A DNA stretch of 64,000 nucleotides from JBAXTZ01 sp041666525. GTDB lineage: Bacteria; Bacillota; Negativicutes; JBAXTZ01. The stretch spans positions 86,624-150,623 of the forward strand of contig JBAYGT010000003.1 in assembly GCA_041666525.1 (NCBI GenBank), written 5' to 3'. This document shows, one piece after another, positions 33,922-43,549 of the stretch. The translations under genes and the position numbers were made by a program. The notes under the pieces are model-generated. The model had not been told where the DNA came from and did not search any database. It worked only from the letters and a program-made list of their open reading frames with translations. How positions within the stretch are numbered: position 1 is the first letter of the stretch; the number at the start of each line of letters is the position of its first letter.

Positions 33922-35304
33922 ATGACAATTCATGATATAGTTGGTGAAATCAAAAAAAAATATAACAAAAAAAATGCATTTAGCGAGTTTTCGGCGGCGG
34001 ACAAACAAAAGTATTGCCGAGCGCTGATTTTTCCGTTTATTGATATGCCAGAGCTCGTCAGGGATCGCGTCGAAATGCATATTGCTGCGCTATTGCGCCA
34101 GCGTGAAATTTTTATTGATTCAGAGATGTTGCGAAACCAGATAACCACAAACTTGACCGCTGCGGAAGTCGAAGAAGCGTTATTGTTAATTATTGAAACT
34201 AACGTTGTTGATGATTATCAAACAGACTTGGCTGTTTTGAAACGCGAAATTCCAAGCGAAGTTATGGCGCTGGATGTGATTGATGATATTCTCGCAACCT
34301 TAATCAAAGTCAGAATTGAGGAAGAACCCGTTCGCGAAAAGCCGGAAAAAAGTCCGATACTAGTCGAAGCTGAACAAAAAGATTACTTCTTTTTGAGTAG
34401 TAAGGAAATGTTGTTGGGCAAAGAACAATGGGCGACGTGTTTTGCTCTTGCGCATGATAGTGCCGAGCTGGCGTTTGCCGTGTACAACGGCGAAATATTT
34501 CTTTGGAATCGTGAAACTGCCGTATCCAGAAGAATTGCCGCCAGCAACAGATCGTTGTTGAGTGTGGTGTTTTCGCCAACCGGTGATGTTATTGCGGCTG
34601 GTGGTGAAGGCGGAACGCTGTTTTTTTATTCACTGGAAAACGGTGAATTGCTTTATCAGATTGATACAGGATTGGATACAATTTATAGCGTGGTATATTC
34701 ACATAGTGGCTTGCAGCTGGCTGCAGGAGGACGCGGTGGTAGCGTGCGTATGTTTACTGTTAAATCTGGCTTGCCTGTGAAAGATGCTTATTGCACCGAT
34801 ATATATATTCAGCGCAATTTTTGTTGGAAGCTGTGTTTTTCAGAAGATGACAAATATCTGTTTATCGGAGGGGCTAGTGGTGAGTTGGTGCGTTACGAAC
34901 CGGTTTTAGATGCACAAAACTATCTTAATTACGAATATTTTGAGCATATTTACGCGCTGGCCGTGATTCAAGGAAAATTGATGCTTAACGGTAATAGCGG
35001 CGAACTTCTTGTAAAGTCGGTTGTAACGGGAAAAACACAGCTGGCACGCTCATATCATGGCAGAATAATTGTTGGTATTGCGGTATCTTGTGATCAAAAA
35101 TATATAGCGACAGCTGATTATTCTGGTAGTATCTGTATTTGGAACGCGTCTGACGTGGAGTTGCGCCAAGTGCTAAATTTGAATGAAGGCACATTGGTGC
35201 AAATTGATTTTGATGTATTTAGCAATGAACTGATTTTGCTGTATAAAAATGGAAAAGTTAAGTTTTTGGATCTTGACGCTGAAGAATGGCATAAGGTCCG
35301 GTGA
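33922..35304 (+). CDS. WD40-type beta-propeller protein with helical N-domain
   Basis: A 460-aa cytoplasmic protein (no signal peptide or membrane helix). Residues 1-150 are predicted mostly helical and are unlike anything I recognise. From about 165 on, repeated blades follow: CFALAHDSAELAFAVYNGEI, LSVVFSPTGDVIAAGGEGGT, YSVVYSHSGLQLAAGGRGGS and GIAVSCDQKYIATADYSGSI, a WD40-like pattern with five to seven blades. Such propellers are scaffolds rather than enzymes. Its stop overlaps the Wzy-like start by four bases, so it is translated with the polymerase. Confidence 0.75.
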   Translation: MTIHDIVGEIKKKYNKKNAFSEFSAADKQKYCRALIFPFIDMPELVRDRVEMHIAALLRQREIFIDSEMLRNQITTNLTAAEVEEALLLIIETNVVDDYQTDLAVLKREIPSEVMALDVIDDILATLIKVRIEEEPVREKPEKSPILVEAEQKDYFFLSSKEMLLGKEQWATCFALAHDSAELAFAVYNGEIFLWNRETAVSRRIAASNRSLLSVVFSPTGDVIAAGGEGGTLFFYSLENGELLYQIDTGLDTIYSVVYSHSGLQLAAGGRGGSVRMFTVKSGLPVKDAYCTDIYIQRNFCWKLCFSEDDKYLFIGGASGELVRYEPVLDAQNYLNYEYFEHIYALAVIQGKLMLNGNSGELLVKSVVTGKTQLARSYHGRIIVGIAVSCDQKYIATADYSGSICIWNASDVELRQVLNLNEGTLVQIDFDVFSNELILLYKNGKVKFLDLDAEEWHKVR

Positions 35305-36590
35305 TCGGAGTGTTATATTTAGCTTTTGCGGCTGCGCATTTTGCTCTCATGGGGCTTACTTATGTGGTTTTTGACGATTATTTACATCCGGCGGTTGTTT
35401 GGTCGGCGATGTGGGGGATATCGTTACTGGTGCTGGCTGCAGTACAGGAGATGTACACAATAATTGTCACTTCAGCAGCGCTGTGTATGTTTTTGTACGG
35501 AACAGTTTTTTTGGTTTTGGGAAGCTATCTTGCCCAAAAGGTTTTAAACCGTTATGAATGGAACGTTTTAACCGAAAGTCAATTAAATCTCAAACGTTTG
35601 GATATAATAATCACCGCGTTGGTAGTGATTATTATAATCGGGTTTCCTTTTTTTTATGATACCGTTGTGCAATGGGCGCAATCGCAAGGCGAAGAATTTC
35701 AGATGTCGGATCCGGATGCATTTGCCAAAATCCGTAACGGTTTCTTGGCGAGCGAGACGGAAAATGCCCAAAATTTAAGTTTTGCCTATAATCTGGAACC
35801 GATTTCTATTATTGTTGCGTTGATGGCCATGGTGCATACTTCAGGGCATTGGTGGCGCGGAGCGCGTGCTATTGTTGCTTTGGCAACTACGTTAGGATAC
35901 AATTTTTTGACCGGAGGCCGGTCGGGTGCCATGTTTATTCTCGTTTCAGCAATGTATATGAAATTGATTACCTCAAAGAAAATTCCGATAAAATTTATAG
36001 CTATTATGCTGGCAATTATGTTTTTTTTCTTTGCGGCAATCGACATCGTGCTTCAAAAAGGTACTACTGACCGGGATAAGACACTAGCTGAAAATCTTCC
36101 CAGCATTGTGCGCAGTTTTTCCGACTATTATATTAGCGGACTTTTGGCGTTTAGTGATTATTTTGAGCACCCGGAGCGATTTGAACCTAATTGGCATATT
36201 GATTTTATTTTCCGTAATGCGCTGATAAAACTTGGATTTGATTTACCCGTGGTATCGCAACACCAACAGTTTATCAATATTAGCGAGCGTGGCGATACTA
36301 ACGTTTATACAATATATTATTGTTATTATCCAGATTATGGGTGGATCGGTACCGCTATATTGATGACATTGGACGGAGTGGTGCTGACCTGGTTATTTGT
36401 TAACGCACGAAAAGGCAGCTGCTTTTCGTTGGTATTACTTAGCTTTCTGATGCGGGGAGTGGTTTTCAGCGTGTATACAGAAAGTTTTTGGCGAAACTTG
36501 AATTTTCTCGGTAAAACAGCAGTGCTGGCAATTATTGTCTATCAATTTTCCAAAGAGCGAAATAATGGAACGGAAATAGAAAAAATATGA
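35301..36590 (+). CDS. Wzy-like oligosaccharide repeat-unit polymerase
   Basis: A 429-aa membrane protein with about ten helices and a large periplasmic loop near residues 275-345, the topology of Wzy/O-antigen polymerases. Polymerases diverge so much that topology and neighbourhood carry the call: flippase upstream, Wzz-like protein downstream. GTG 35301 overlaps the WD40 stop (GTGA), and the gene end overlaps the next start by four bases. Conserved arginines in periplasmic loops are expected for the family; NFLTGGRSGAMFILVSAMYM is one candidate segment. Confidence 0.78.
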   Translation: MIGVLYLAFAAAHFALMGLTYVVFDDYLHPAVVWSAMWGISLLVLAAVQEMYTIIVTSAALCMFLYGTVFLVLGSYLAQKVLNRYEWNVLTESQLNLKRLDIIITALVVIIIIGFPFFYDTVVQWAQSQGEEFQMSDPDAFAKIRNGFLASETENAQNLSFAYNLEPISIIVALMAMVHTSGHWWRGARAIVALATTLGYNFLTGGRSGAMFILVSAMYMKLITSKKIPIKFIAIMLAIMFFFFAAIDIVLQKGTTDRDKTLAENLPSIVRSFSDYYISGLLAFSDYFEHPERFEPNWHIDFIFRNALIKLGFDLPVVSQHQQFINISERGDTNVYTIYYCYYPDYGWIGTAILMTLDGVVLTWLFVNARKGSCFSLVLLSFLMRGVVFSVYTESFWRNLNFLGKTAVLAIIVYQFSKERNNGTEIEKI

Positions 36591-38644
36591 AACTTAAACG
36601 AACATTTGATTTTATCAGTATAAAAGCAGTATTTGTTTTTCATCAAAAGACCATTATTTATGCCAGTATTATCGGATTGCTCTGTGCGGTTGCCGTGACA
36701 CTATACACAGATCCGGTTTACGAAGCGAACGGTTATATTCGTTTAACGACAGAAAAAAACCTGATTAATTCCATTTATGCAGCGATTGGACAGGACGCCA
36801 ACGTGAAGCAGCTTCAGGGAACATATGCAGAGACACTGAAATCCCATTTAGTTATTGATCCGCTGATTGAAAAAATTGCCAAGGAATTACCGGAGAAATA
36901 TAAAAAAATTGACTATAAAGAATTTACAAAAAAAATAAGCGTCACTCCGCTTAAAGATACAGAATTGATTAAAATCACCGGGCGGAGCGACAATCAAAAA
37001 GATGCGGCCACGTTTACGAACCTGTTGCTAAACGGGTTTTACCAAACTATGAGTGATTATCAGCGAAAGAACAGAACCGTTATCAGGGAATTCATTGGAA
37101 AGCTAGTTGAAGATAACAACAAAAAAATGAATGAGTACGCGAAAACTCTTGTCGAGTTTGAAACAAGTAAACAGACATTGGATTTTGCTGAAGAATACAA
37201 ACTTTTTGCAAAAAACCAGATGGACTTGAACGGTGAAATCGACAGGAGTGTAAACCAGGTAGCAGAGTATGTGAGCAAATTAGGCAGTATTAATAATTCG
37301 CTTAGCTACGGAACCATGGTCAGAGTCGGAGACAATCCGGTACTTTTGCAATATCGGACGAATTTAATCAGTGTCGAAAATGAAATTGCGCAGTTGCGGG
37401 AGCAATATACCGAGAAATTTCCCCAACTAAAATCGTTAATAGCGTTACGTGACGAAATCCGCGAGAAAATTGACCGGGAGGAAGCACGGATAGCTAGCGG
37501 CGAGGCGTTGTCTACTAATCCGCTACATACGCCTCTGCTTCAAGAAAAATTCGCTACAGAAGCTGATCTTGCCGGTGAAAACGCTAAATTAGAGTCATTG
37601 AATAGCAGAAGCAAGTTGTATGAGCTGGCAATGAAAAAACTTCCGAAACTACAGCTTGAGTTTAATCAGAAACAGGCTGATTATCATAAGTATGTCGAGT
37701 TAAACAAATTGCTTACGCAAAAATATCAGGAAGCTCAAATCGATGAAGCGGCAACGAAGGTTGATTTCGACATCATGGGTAATGCAATAGCGGATGATTT
37801 GCCAATATCGCCAAACAAAACATTCAACTTAATTGGTGGTTTGATGCTTGGATTTATTTTTGGTGTAAGTTGGGCATTTCTTCGCGAAGTATTTGATCCG
37901 GTTATCAGAAAAAAAGAAGATATACCAGTGCTTATGTCCATTCCGCTATTAGCGGTAAATAAATACTATTTAAATAAACACGGACGATTATATAGGTTAT
38001 TGGACAAACTTGGTTTGTTCAATAAAATCCGCCACCGCATGGAATTAGCGCCTAAAACCGGAGAGCTGCAAACTGTTGAAAGCAAGGTTCTGACGCAGAT
38101 TCAGAAAGAAATTCAAAATAAGACAGTAGCTGTTGTCAGTTTTGATACTAACCGGAATATTGAGTTCGCCGCCAATCTTGCTGAAATAGCGGCGAAATCC
38201 GGCGAACGAACGTTGATTATCGATTGCGATTATGTAAATTCGTCGCTTGATAAAATATACGGAGTAAAAAACATCGGATTTGTTGATCTTTTGCAAGTTG
38301 ACGATGATCCCGGAAAATATGTTGTGCGCACTTCGATAGAAGACCTCTATATTTTGCCAAGTGGTGTGGTTACTGATGTTAAACGAATAACCGCAGTGTT
38401 GAATAATTTTCGAACAGTCGAAACTTTATTTGACAGAATCAGCAAATTAGCGGACAGGATTATTATTGTATTGCCTAGGATGATTACCGGTGCTGAGCGC
38501 GTTTCGTTTCTACAAAGCGCCGGAATGATGATTGTTACGACTGAGGTTAATTGTACTAAAGTTTTGCATGCTTTGATGTGTTTGGATGAAATTTCGAAGC
38601 ATTCGCAGTGTCCAATAGGTGCTGTATTATATGAAAAGGGATGA
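36587..38644 (+). CDS. Wzz/BY-kinase-like protein with degenerate kinase domain
   Basis: A 685-aa protein joining a Wzz chain-length domain (helices at about 22-40 and 414-432, long periplasmic coiled coil at 170-390, PISPNKTF before the second helix) to a C-terminal BY-kinase/MinD-like domain (about 510-685). The Walker A site is replaced by SFDTNRNIEF (no GKS/T), Walker A' LIIDCD (543-548) is kept, the Walker B aspartate is lost (RIIIVLPRM), and no C-terminal tyrosine cluster exists. It should still set chain length but not autophosphorylate. Its start overlaps the polymerase gene. Confidence 0.88.
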   Translation: MKLKRTFDFISIKAVFVFHQKTIIYASIIGLLCAVAVTLYTDPVYEANGYIRLTTEKNLINSIYAAIGQDANVKQLQGTYAETLKSHLVIDPLIEKIAKELPEKYKKIDYKEFTKKISVTPLKDTELIKITGRSDNQKDAATFTNLLLNGFYQTMSDYQRKNRTVIREFIGKLVEDNNKKMNEYAKTLVEFETSKQTLDFAEEYKLFAKNQMDLNGEIDRSVNQVAEYVSKLGSINNSLSYGTMVRVGDNPVLLQYRTNLISVENEIAQLREQYTEKFPQLKSLIALRDEIREKIDREEARIASGEALSTNPLHTPLLQEKFATEADLAGENAKLESLNSRSKLYELAMKKLPKLQLEFNQKQADYHKYVELNKLLTQKYQEAQIDEAATKVDFDIMGNAIADDLPISPNKTFNLIGGLMLGFIFGVSWAFLREVFDPVIRKKEDIPVLMSIPLLAVNKYYLNKHGRLYRLLDKLGLFNKIRHRMELAPKTGELQTVESKVLTQIQKEIQNKTVAVVSFDTNRNIEFAANLAEIAAKSGERTLIIDCDYVNSSLDKIYGVKNIGFVDLLQVDDDPGKYVVRTSIEDLYILPSGVVTDVKRITAVLNNFRTVETLFDRISKLADRIIIVLPRMITGAERVSFLQSAGMMIVTTEVNCTKVLHALMCLDEISKHSQCPIGAVLYEKG

Positions 38645-38704
38645 CGTGTAAGGCGGAGACATTGTTTTTTATGATTTAGAGTTTCGCTGTGCCAGTTGCA
38701 TTGC

Positions 38705-38721
38705 ATTGCAAAATTTGCAAT
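38705..38721. repeat. Palindrome upstream of the unknown gene pair
   Basis: ATTGCAAA-A-TTTGCAAT, a perfect 8-bp dyad, in the 154-base gap between the Wzz-like gene and the 489-aa gene. It could be an operator or part of a leader hairpin for the two downstream genes; no terminator is evident in this gap. Confidence 0.45.
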
Positions 38722-38798
38722 TGGATACGAGTTTTTTTAGTCAGCTGATGCAGTAAAATTATGTAAGTAGAAGGATTTATTTAAGTGATAGGTGAATT

Positions 38799-40268
38799 GT
38801 GAATATAATTAAAGCTAAAAATGCTTTTTCTCAAAATTCCGGACGTGCTGAAAAGACACTCGAGTATACGCGGATAATAAGTTTGCTCACCAGTAAAAAT
38901 GGTGTGCGGACGGATAATCTGTTGCTGTCTTTGGTACATGGGTTGGATTATGCCGAGTTTGGCACAGCGCGATATGGAGAATTGGTTGACAAGGTTGTCC
39001 GAAGGTTGTCAAAAGATTTGCAGCATTTGATGCCTGAATTTAGTCGCGGCAGCATCGTATTAGTTGGTGCCAGTGAAAATTTTTCGCTGGCTTTGGCAGG
39101 GAAAATATCTGGCTGTAATTTGACCGGAGTGCTTTCGGACGGCAATTTTGCCATGAGTCATCTGATAACCTGCGGCCGAGCTGACGAAACCGGTTTTTTC
39201 AACAGACGTGGCAGTTATAGCGCGTTGACGACACAAATGGCTAAGTCCCTGTTCAACGGCGATGATGTTCAATATCGGTCGGCGATATTGGCAAACATGG
39301 ATTGGTTGGTAACGAAAAAATCACATGAGTTTTTCAATCAACATAAGTTGATCATTGCCGGACAAAGCCTAAAAATGGCTAAACTTTGTCCGGCAGACAC
39401 GTTGTTTGTGACTGGTATGATCACCGATTGTGATGAAGTTGTTGCCCGTTTCAATGAGATTGCGGATTTGTACGGTACGGCTGGTTCTGTAATTAATCAG
39501 GCCAATATAACGTTATTTGCGGCGCCGGGTTACGAACCGGTTAGAATTGCGAATAATTATTCGTCGATTATGCAACGGTTTTTTTCGCTTAAAATCCGGC
39601 CGTCAGCTTTTAGTGTTTTCGAGTATGATGAAAGATCAAGCAGGATCGGTGAAAAAATCTATGGAAATGATGTATGTATTGAATCAGACTTCCGGTTTTA
39701 CGATGAAAGAAAACTGGATACGACATACATACGCGAGTGGTTATTGGCAACGCCAGAAGACCTTTTTGAAAGACAAGTTGAGTGCGGGCAGTTTTTAGAG
39801 AAACTTGCCAGACTTTCGTCGTATTTGTTATGTGTTGAAAACGGGGTTAAGTATTTGAGCCGTGCGATATATGTTCAGCTTGGTAAAACCGTGAAAAACC
39901 GCCTTAAACTTGCTTTGGAGCTGTTTGGTGAACAAACATACGCCCAGCAAGACCGACGAGATTATGGTAAGTATTTAGATGTTTCAGCGAAAAAAGTAGC
40001 GTCCCGGATAATCAGCGCGATAGTAACGCATCGGATTCCGGAATATATTGTTAACGGAACGGTTTTTAGTGCGTTTGTCAAGAGTGTGGATAAAATTAGG
40101 GCAGCATTGTTCTGCGACGGTGTGGGGGAGATTACCGTGTACTTTGATCAACAACCCGAGGTGCAAAATTTGTTTTATCAAAACAGCAAAATATCGTTCA
40201 GAGTTGAGGGCAAATCAGGCAGTAATTTGATTTTGGTGCCTGTTAGTTTGCCGAATGCTTTTGCCTGA
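38799..40268 (+). CDS. Unknown protein, possible degenerate dynamin-like
   Basis: A 489-aa cytoplasmic protein I do not recognise. A segment at 86-105 (IVLVGASENFSLALAGKIS) resembles the start of a dynamin-type GTPase domain but lacks the GxxxxGKS residues. A later strand-turn-strand (QHKLIIAGQSLKMAKLCPAD then TLFVTGMITD, 181-210) sits where such domains carry the switch II and 'aDavifv' strands. The C-terminal half is helical. It is followed after 14 bases by another large protein of similar pattern. GTG 38799 is preceded by AGGTG. The dynamin idea is inference only. Confidence 0.6.
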   Translation: MNIIKAKNAFSQNSGRAEKTLEYTRIISLLTSKNGVRTDNLLLSLVHGLDYAEFGTARYGELVDKVVRRLSKDLQHLMPEFSRGSIVLVGASENFSLALAGKISGCNLTGVLSDGNFAMSHLITCGRADETGFFNRRGSYSALTTQMAKSLFNGDDVQYRSAILANMDWLVTKKSHEFFNQHKLIIAGQSLKMAKLCPADTLFVTGMITDCDEVVARFNEIADLYGTAGSVINQANITLFAAPGYEPVRIANNYSSIMQRFFSLKIRPSAFSVFEYDERSSRIGEKIYGNDVCIESDFRFYDERKLDTTYIREWLLATPEDLFERQVECGQFLEKLARLSSYLLCVENGVKYLSRAIYVQLGKTVKNRLKLALELFGEQTYAQQDRRDYGKYLDVSAKKVASRIISAIVTHRIPEYIVNGTVFSAFVKSVDKIRAALFCDGVGEITVYFDQQPEVQNLFYQNSKISFRVEGKSGSNLILVPVSLPNAFA

Positions 40269-40282
40269 TACGTGGTGGCGCT

Positions 40283-41974
40283 ATGAATGAAATGATTTTA
40301 GGCAGGCTCGACAGATTAAAGCACATCGGTGTTGTTGATGAGAGACAAGCTGATAATTGGCAGTGCCTTTTGGCAACTTATGAAATATCGAAAAAATTAA
40401 GCATAGGCGAAACCGCGTTATTATATCATGAAAAACAGGCGGCAATACAGACGTTGAATTTGTTGTTTGCAGACGTTGGGCTTGTTTTTGATGAAGAGCT
40501 TTTGAACAGAATCGGCATTGTTAATTTTGAATATGCTGAACATTTTTCAGTGCGGATAAAATACGCAGATGGATTTTCGGATGCAGCAAGCAATGGCATC
40601 AGTGAAATGCAGATAGCGGTAAAAGACACCGAGAATGTTTTCAATACTTTGGAAAACTATTTGGCTGATTTTTCAAAAAAAAACCAACTGGCGAAAATTA
40701 CGATCGCATTGCCGGCCGAATTATTACGTGCCGGACCGATAGCGCTTTTTCCGATGATAAGCGATACTTGGAGTGAGAAAATTTTCGTACGTTTGAATCA
40801 TTGTATTGCTGCATGTTATTTGGCTGCAAGCGCTGGTGTCCCACAATTTTTGTTCCAAAAATTATTGAAACAGGAATTATGGTCACGCGGAATTGCTGAT
40901 ATTGCTGTTCTGTTACCGGTAAGCACGAATGAAAATTATGATGCAACCGCCGTTAAGCTGCGTTTGTCGTCGATCTCTGCTGCTTGTACGCAAACAGATA
41001 CGTTCGAAATGGTTCAGCCTTTTGCTGAAAAACTCCTGGATGCTACAGTTTTGTTTTGTAAGCACTCTGAAACGGACAGTTTGGGCGAATGGCGGATGCC
41101 CTTGATGCGTTTTCTCGCAGACAAACACGAAGTCTCCCCAGTTGATAGACGAAACGGTCTGTTGGCGGCTTATCTTGAATTTTTGTCTGGAGCGGAAAGT
41201 CGGGCACAGCTGTTGGTTGATGAGATTAACAGCGAAATACTTGCGATAGAGGAGTATCTTTCCAGGAAAACAGAAAAAAAACTTAAGCTTGCAAGCAACG
41301 ACGAAAATAGCGTGATAGCTATAGTGAAAAATGAAGCAACTTATGCTGCGGGTGTGATTTCTGAAGCGTTTTCCGCGAATCGGTTGCCGCCGGAGAAAAA
41401 AGAAACCGAAATAGTTACACGCGAGCAACTAGTTGCGAAAAGAATTTTTGGTATTCCTTACGGAAAGAAAACACACACAACTTGTGATACGAATAGCATT
41501 GTTTCGATTGATCGAAAGGATGTTGAGCGACAAGTAAGATTGTTGTTTACACTATTTAACAAAATATCGAATATGTTACGCAAAGGAGCTTTGGCCAGAT
41601 ATTTACTAAGCGCTAAACAACTTGAAGAAATCGAAGCACGAACAATTGCTGTTATTCCGGATGAAGAAAATTGGATGCAGCGCTTACGGGCGGATTTTAA
41701 CGATGAAAAAGAGTTGCGCGAAGAAAATGCCGTCGGTTACCGTGTTGTTTACCGCAAGTTTATGAAGGAGCTTCTGGACTCAGTTACTAATTACTTCGAC
41801 TGGATTGAAAAGCAGGTTGTTCAAGAATATTTCAGCGGCGAAGCATCTGACGGCGGCAGTGACGGCGAGCGGTTGCTTAAACAAAAGCTTGCGTTGCTGC
41901 AACAGCGTATTAATGATTGTTTTGAGGCGTTGGAAATCATTTCACGCTTGCAGTCGGAGCGGTTTCTGAATTAA
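40283..41974 (+). CDS. Unknown protein, possible degenerate dynamin-like partner
   Basis: A 563-aa cytoplasmic protein without recognised family. The order of segments resembles a bacterial dynamin GTPase domain stripped of catalytic residues: a helix-rich start, GIVNFEYAEHFSVRIKYADG (78-97), KITIALPAELLRAGPIALFP (138-157) where the DTPG motif would be, then HCIAACYLAASAGVPQFLF (173-191) and IADIAVLLPVSTNENYD (204-220) where the N/TKxD strand would be. The remainder is helical with coiled-coil tendency to the end. It is probably co-translated with the preceding gene. Confidence 0.6.
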   Translation: MNEMILGRLDRLKHIGVVDERQADNWQCLLATYEISKKLSIGETALLYHEKQAAIQTLNLLFADVGLVFDEELLNRIGIVNFEYAEHFSVRIKYADGFSDAASNGISEMQIAVKDTENVFNTLENYLADFSKKNQLAKITIALPAELLRAGPIALFPMISDTWSEKIFVRLNHCIAACYLAASAGVPQFLFQKLLKQELWSRGIADIAVLLPVSTNENYDATAVKLRLSSISAACTQTDTFEMVQPFAEKLLDATVLFCKHSETDSLGEWRMPLMRFLADKHEVSPVDRRNGLLAAYLEFLSGAESRAQLLVDEINSEILAIEEYLSRKTEKKLKLASNDENSVIAIVKNEATYAAGVISEAFSANRLPPEKKETEIVTREQLVAKRIFGIPYGKKTHTTCDTNSIVSIDRKDVERQVRLLFTLFNKISNMLRKGALARYLLSAKQLEEIEARTIAVIPDEENWMQRLRADFNDEKELREENAVGYRVVYRKFMKELLDSVTNYFDWIEKQVVQEYFSGEASDGGSDGERLLKQKLALLQQRINDCFEALEIISRLQSERFLN

Positions 41975-41992
41975 AATTGAAGGGATTTATTA

Positions 41993-43549
41993 ATGAAACA
42001 TATCTGTACAGTGGTGTTTTTGATTGTCCTGATTTTGTCAGTTGCGCATGCGCAGGCGAACGATATTGTTGTCACTCAGTTTGGTGCGCTCGGCAATGGT
42101 ATTCATGATGATGCACCAGCAATCCGTGCCGCGTTAAATTCTGCAAAAAAAGCAGATTGCGTAGTTTTTCCAGCTGGTAGTTATTTGCTGCAGAGCGGAA
42201 GCGGGTTCATTTATGGTGATAATGAGTACATATTGGTTTTACCTGGCAATATCGAGATTCGCGGAGAGCGCGGCGCCCAGTTGAAAATTGGTGATGGATT
42301 GGCTTATAAAACCAGTGCCAGACGGGGGATGGCATTAATTTTCGCCGAAAACTGCAATGATATTTCGATAAGTAATATGCGCTTTGAATTGAACGGGGCG
42401 AACAATTTAGTACCAGATGACAGCCGGCAGATTACTGGCTACGCGTTGCGATTATATAACTGCAATAATACCCGTATTAGTAATTGTGAAATTATGAACG
42501 GTTATGGACAAAACGCTATAGTGATTTCCGGATATGCATCTAATGGTTGTGAAATAACCAATAACATTATTATTAATGGTGGAACTTCGATAATCGGAAA
42601 CAGATATCAGGATGATTATTCAGCAATATATTCTTGTGCTCAAAATACGCTTATCACTGGCAACAGGATTGCCAGTGATTGTTTTCCGTTTGCCAACAGC
42701 GGCGCAGTCGAGATTCATAATTCTGACAGTATTGTAGAAAACAATATTTTCGAAAAGTGTCAGCCAGGTATTTATATATGCAGCGATTTTTCGGGAAAAA
42801 CAACTGAGCGAATTGCTGTTAGAAACAATAAATTTTTACGATGCAATCGCGGAATATTTTTTGATGGAACAGGTGACTTTGCTGATATTGATATTTCCGG
42901 AAATTATTTTGGTATGAAGCGGTTTCAGCAGAGTTCCAAATTTTCGTTGGCTGCGGCAATTCAAACGCGACGGACTGATTCACCGGTTTATGACTATACA
43001 CAAATTATTAAAAAACTTAATGTTTCAGACAATGAGATGAATGAAGAATTTATCGATATGCCGCTTAAAGCATCAGCGTGCTTTGCGCGGATAGCATCAG
43101 TATATGGAGGAATATTTAAGAACAACCGGATATCGCATATTTCCGGACAGGCGTTTGAACTACTTGGATCGCCTTTTGGAATGAAAAATATTTTTATTGT
43201 CGATAATCAGGTGTGCAATTTTGGGTTGAACCGTAGCCCTTATAGTCATGCCGCGATTGATCTTTATTTTTCCGGTTCCTCGAAGCAACCGCCTAAAAAA
43301 TCATTTAGTGCCAGTAATTTGTATTTTTTCAACAATAGTTTTGTAATGGAAAAAGAATATTCGATCGAGAGTTGTGGATTTTCTGCTGGATATGATCAAA
43401 AATCCGGATTGACTAATATTATTTACGGTGGCAATAGTTTTACCGGTGTGAAGCAAACTACTCAGCCAGCTCGGATAATTCTTAATGAGGGAAGCCTGCC
43501 AGACAATTGGCAAGCCCAGACTCAAGATCGGCAGAATGATCAATTATGA
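41993..43549 (+). CDS. Secreted parallel beta-helix (pectate lyase-like) protein
   Basis: A 518-aa protein with a clear signal peptide (about residues 1-22, ending AHAQA). The mature start NDIVVTQFGALGNGIHDDAPAIRAAL is the pectate-lyase-superfamily opening, and repeated N/I-rich rungs (NDISISNMRF, NTRISNCEI, NGCEITNNIIING, DSIVENNIF) form a right-handed beta-helix. Members include polysaccharide lyases, epimerases and hydrolases; here a trimming or release enzyme for the uronate-containing polymer is plausible. ATG 41993 lies 19 bases after the unknown pair; its end overlaps the next gene. Confidence 0.85.
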   Translation: MKHICTVVFLIVLILSVAHAQANDIVVTQFGALGNGIHDDAPAIRAALNSAKKADCVVFPAGSYLLQSGSGFIYGDNEYILVLPGNIEIRGERGAQLKIGDGLAYKTSARRGMALIFAENCNDISISNMRFELNGANNLVPDDSRQITGYALRLYNCNNTRISNCEIMNGYGQNAIVISGYASNGCEITNNIIINGGTSIIGNRYQDDYSAIYSCAQNTLITGNRIASDCFPFANSGAVEIHNSDSIVENNIFEKCQPGIYICSDFSGKTTERIAVRNNKFLRCNRGIFFDGTGDFADIDISGNYFGMKRFQQSSKFSLAAAIQTRRTDSPVYDYTQIIKKLNVSDNEMNEEFIDMPLKASACFARIASVYGGIFKNNRISHISGQAFELLGSPFGMKNIFIVDNQVCNFGLNRSPYSHAAIDLYFSGSSKQPPKKSFSASNLYFFNNSFVMEKEYSIESCGFSAGYDQKSGLTNIIYGGNSFTGVKQTTQPARIILNEGSLPDNWQAQTQDRQNDQL

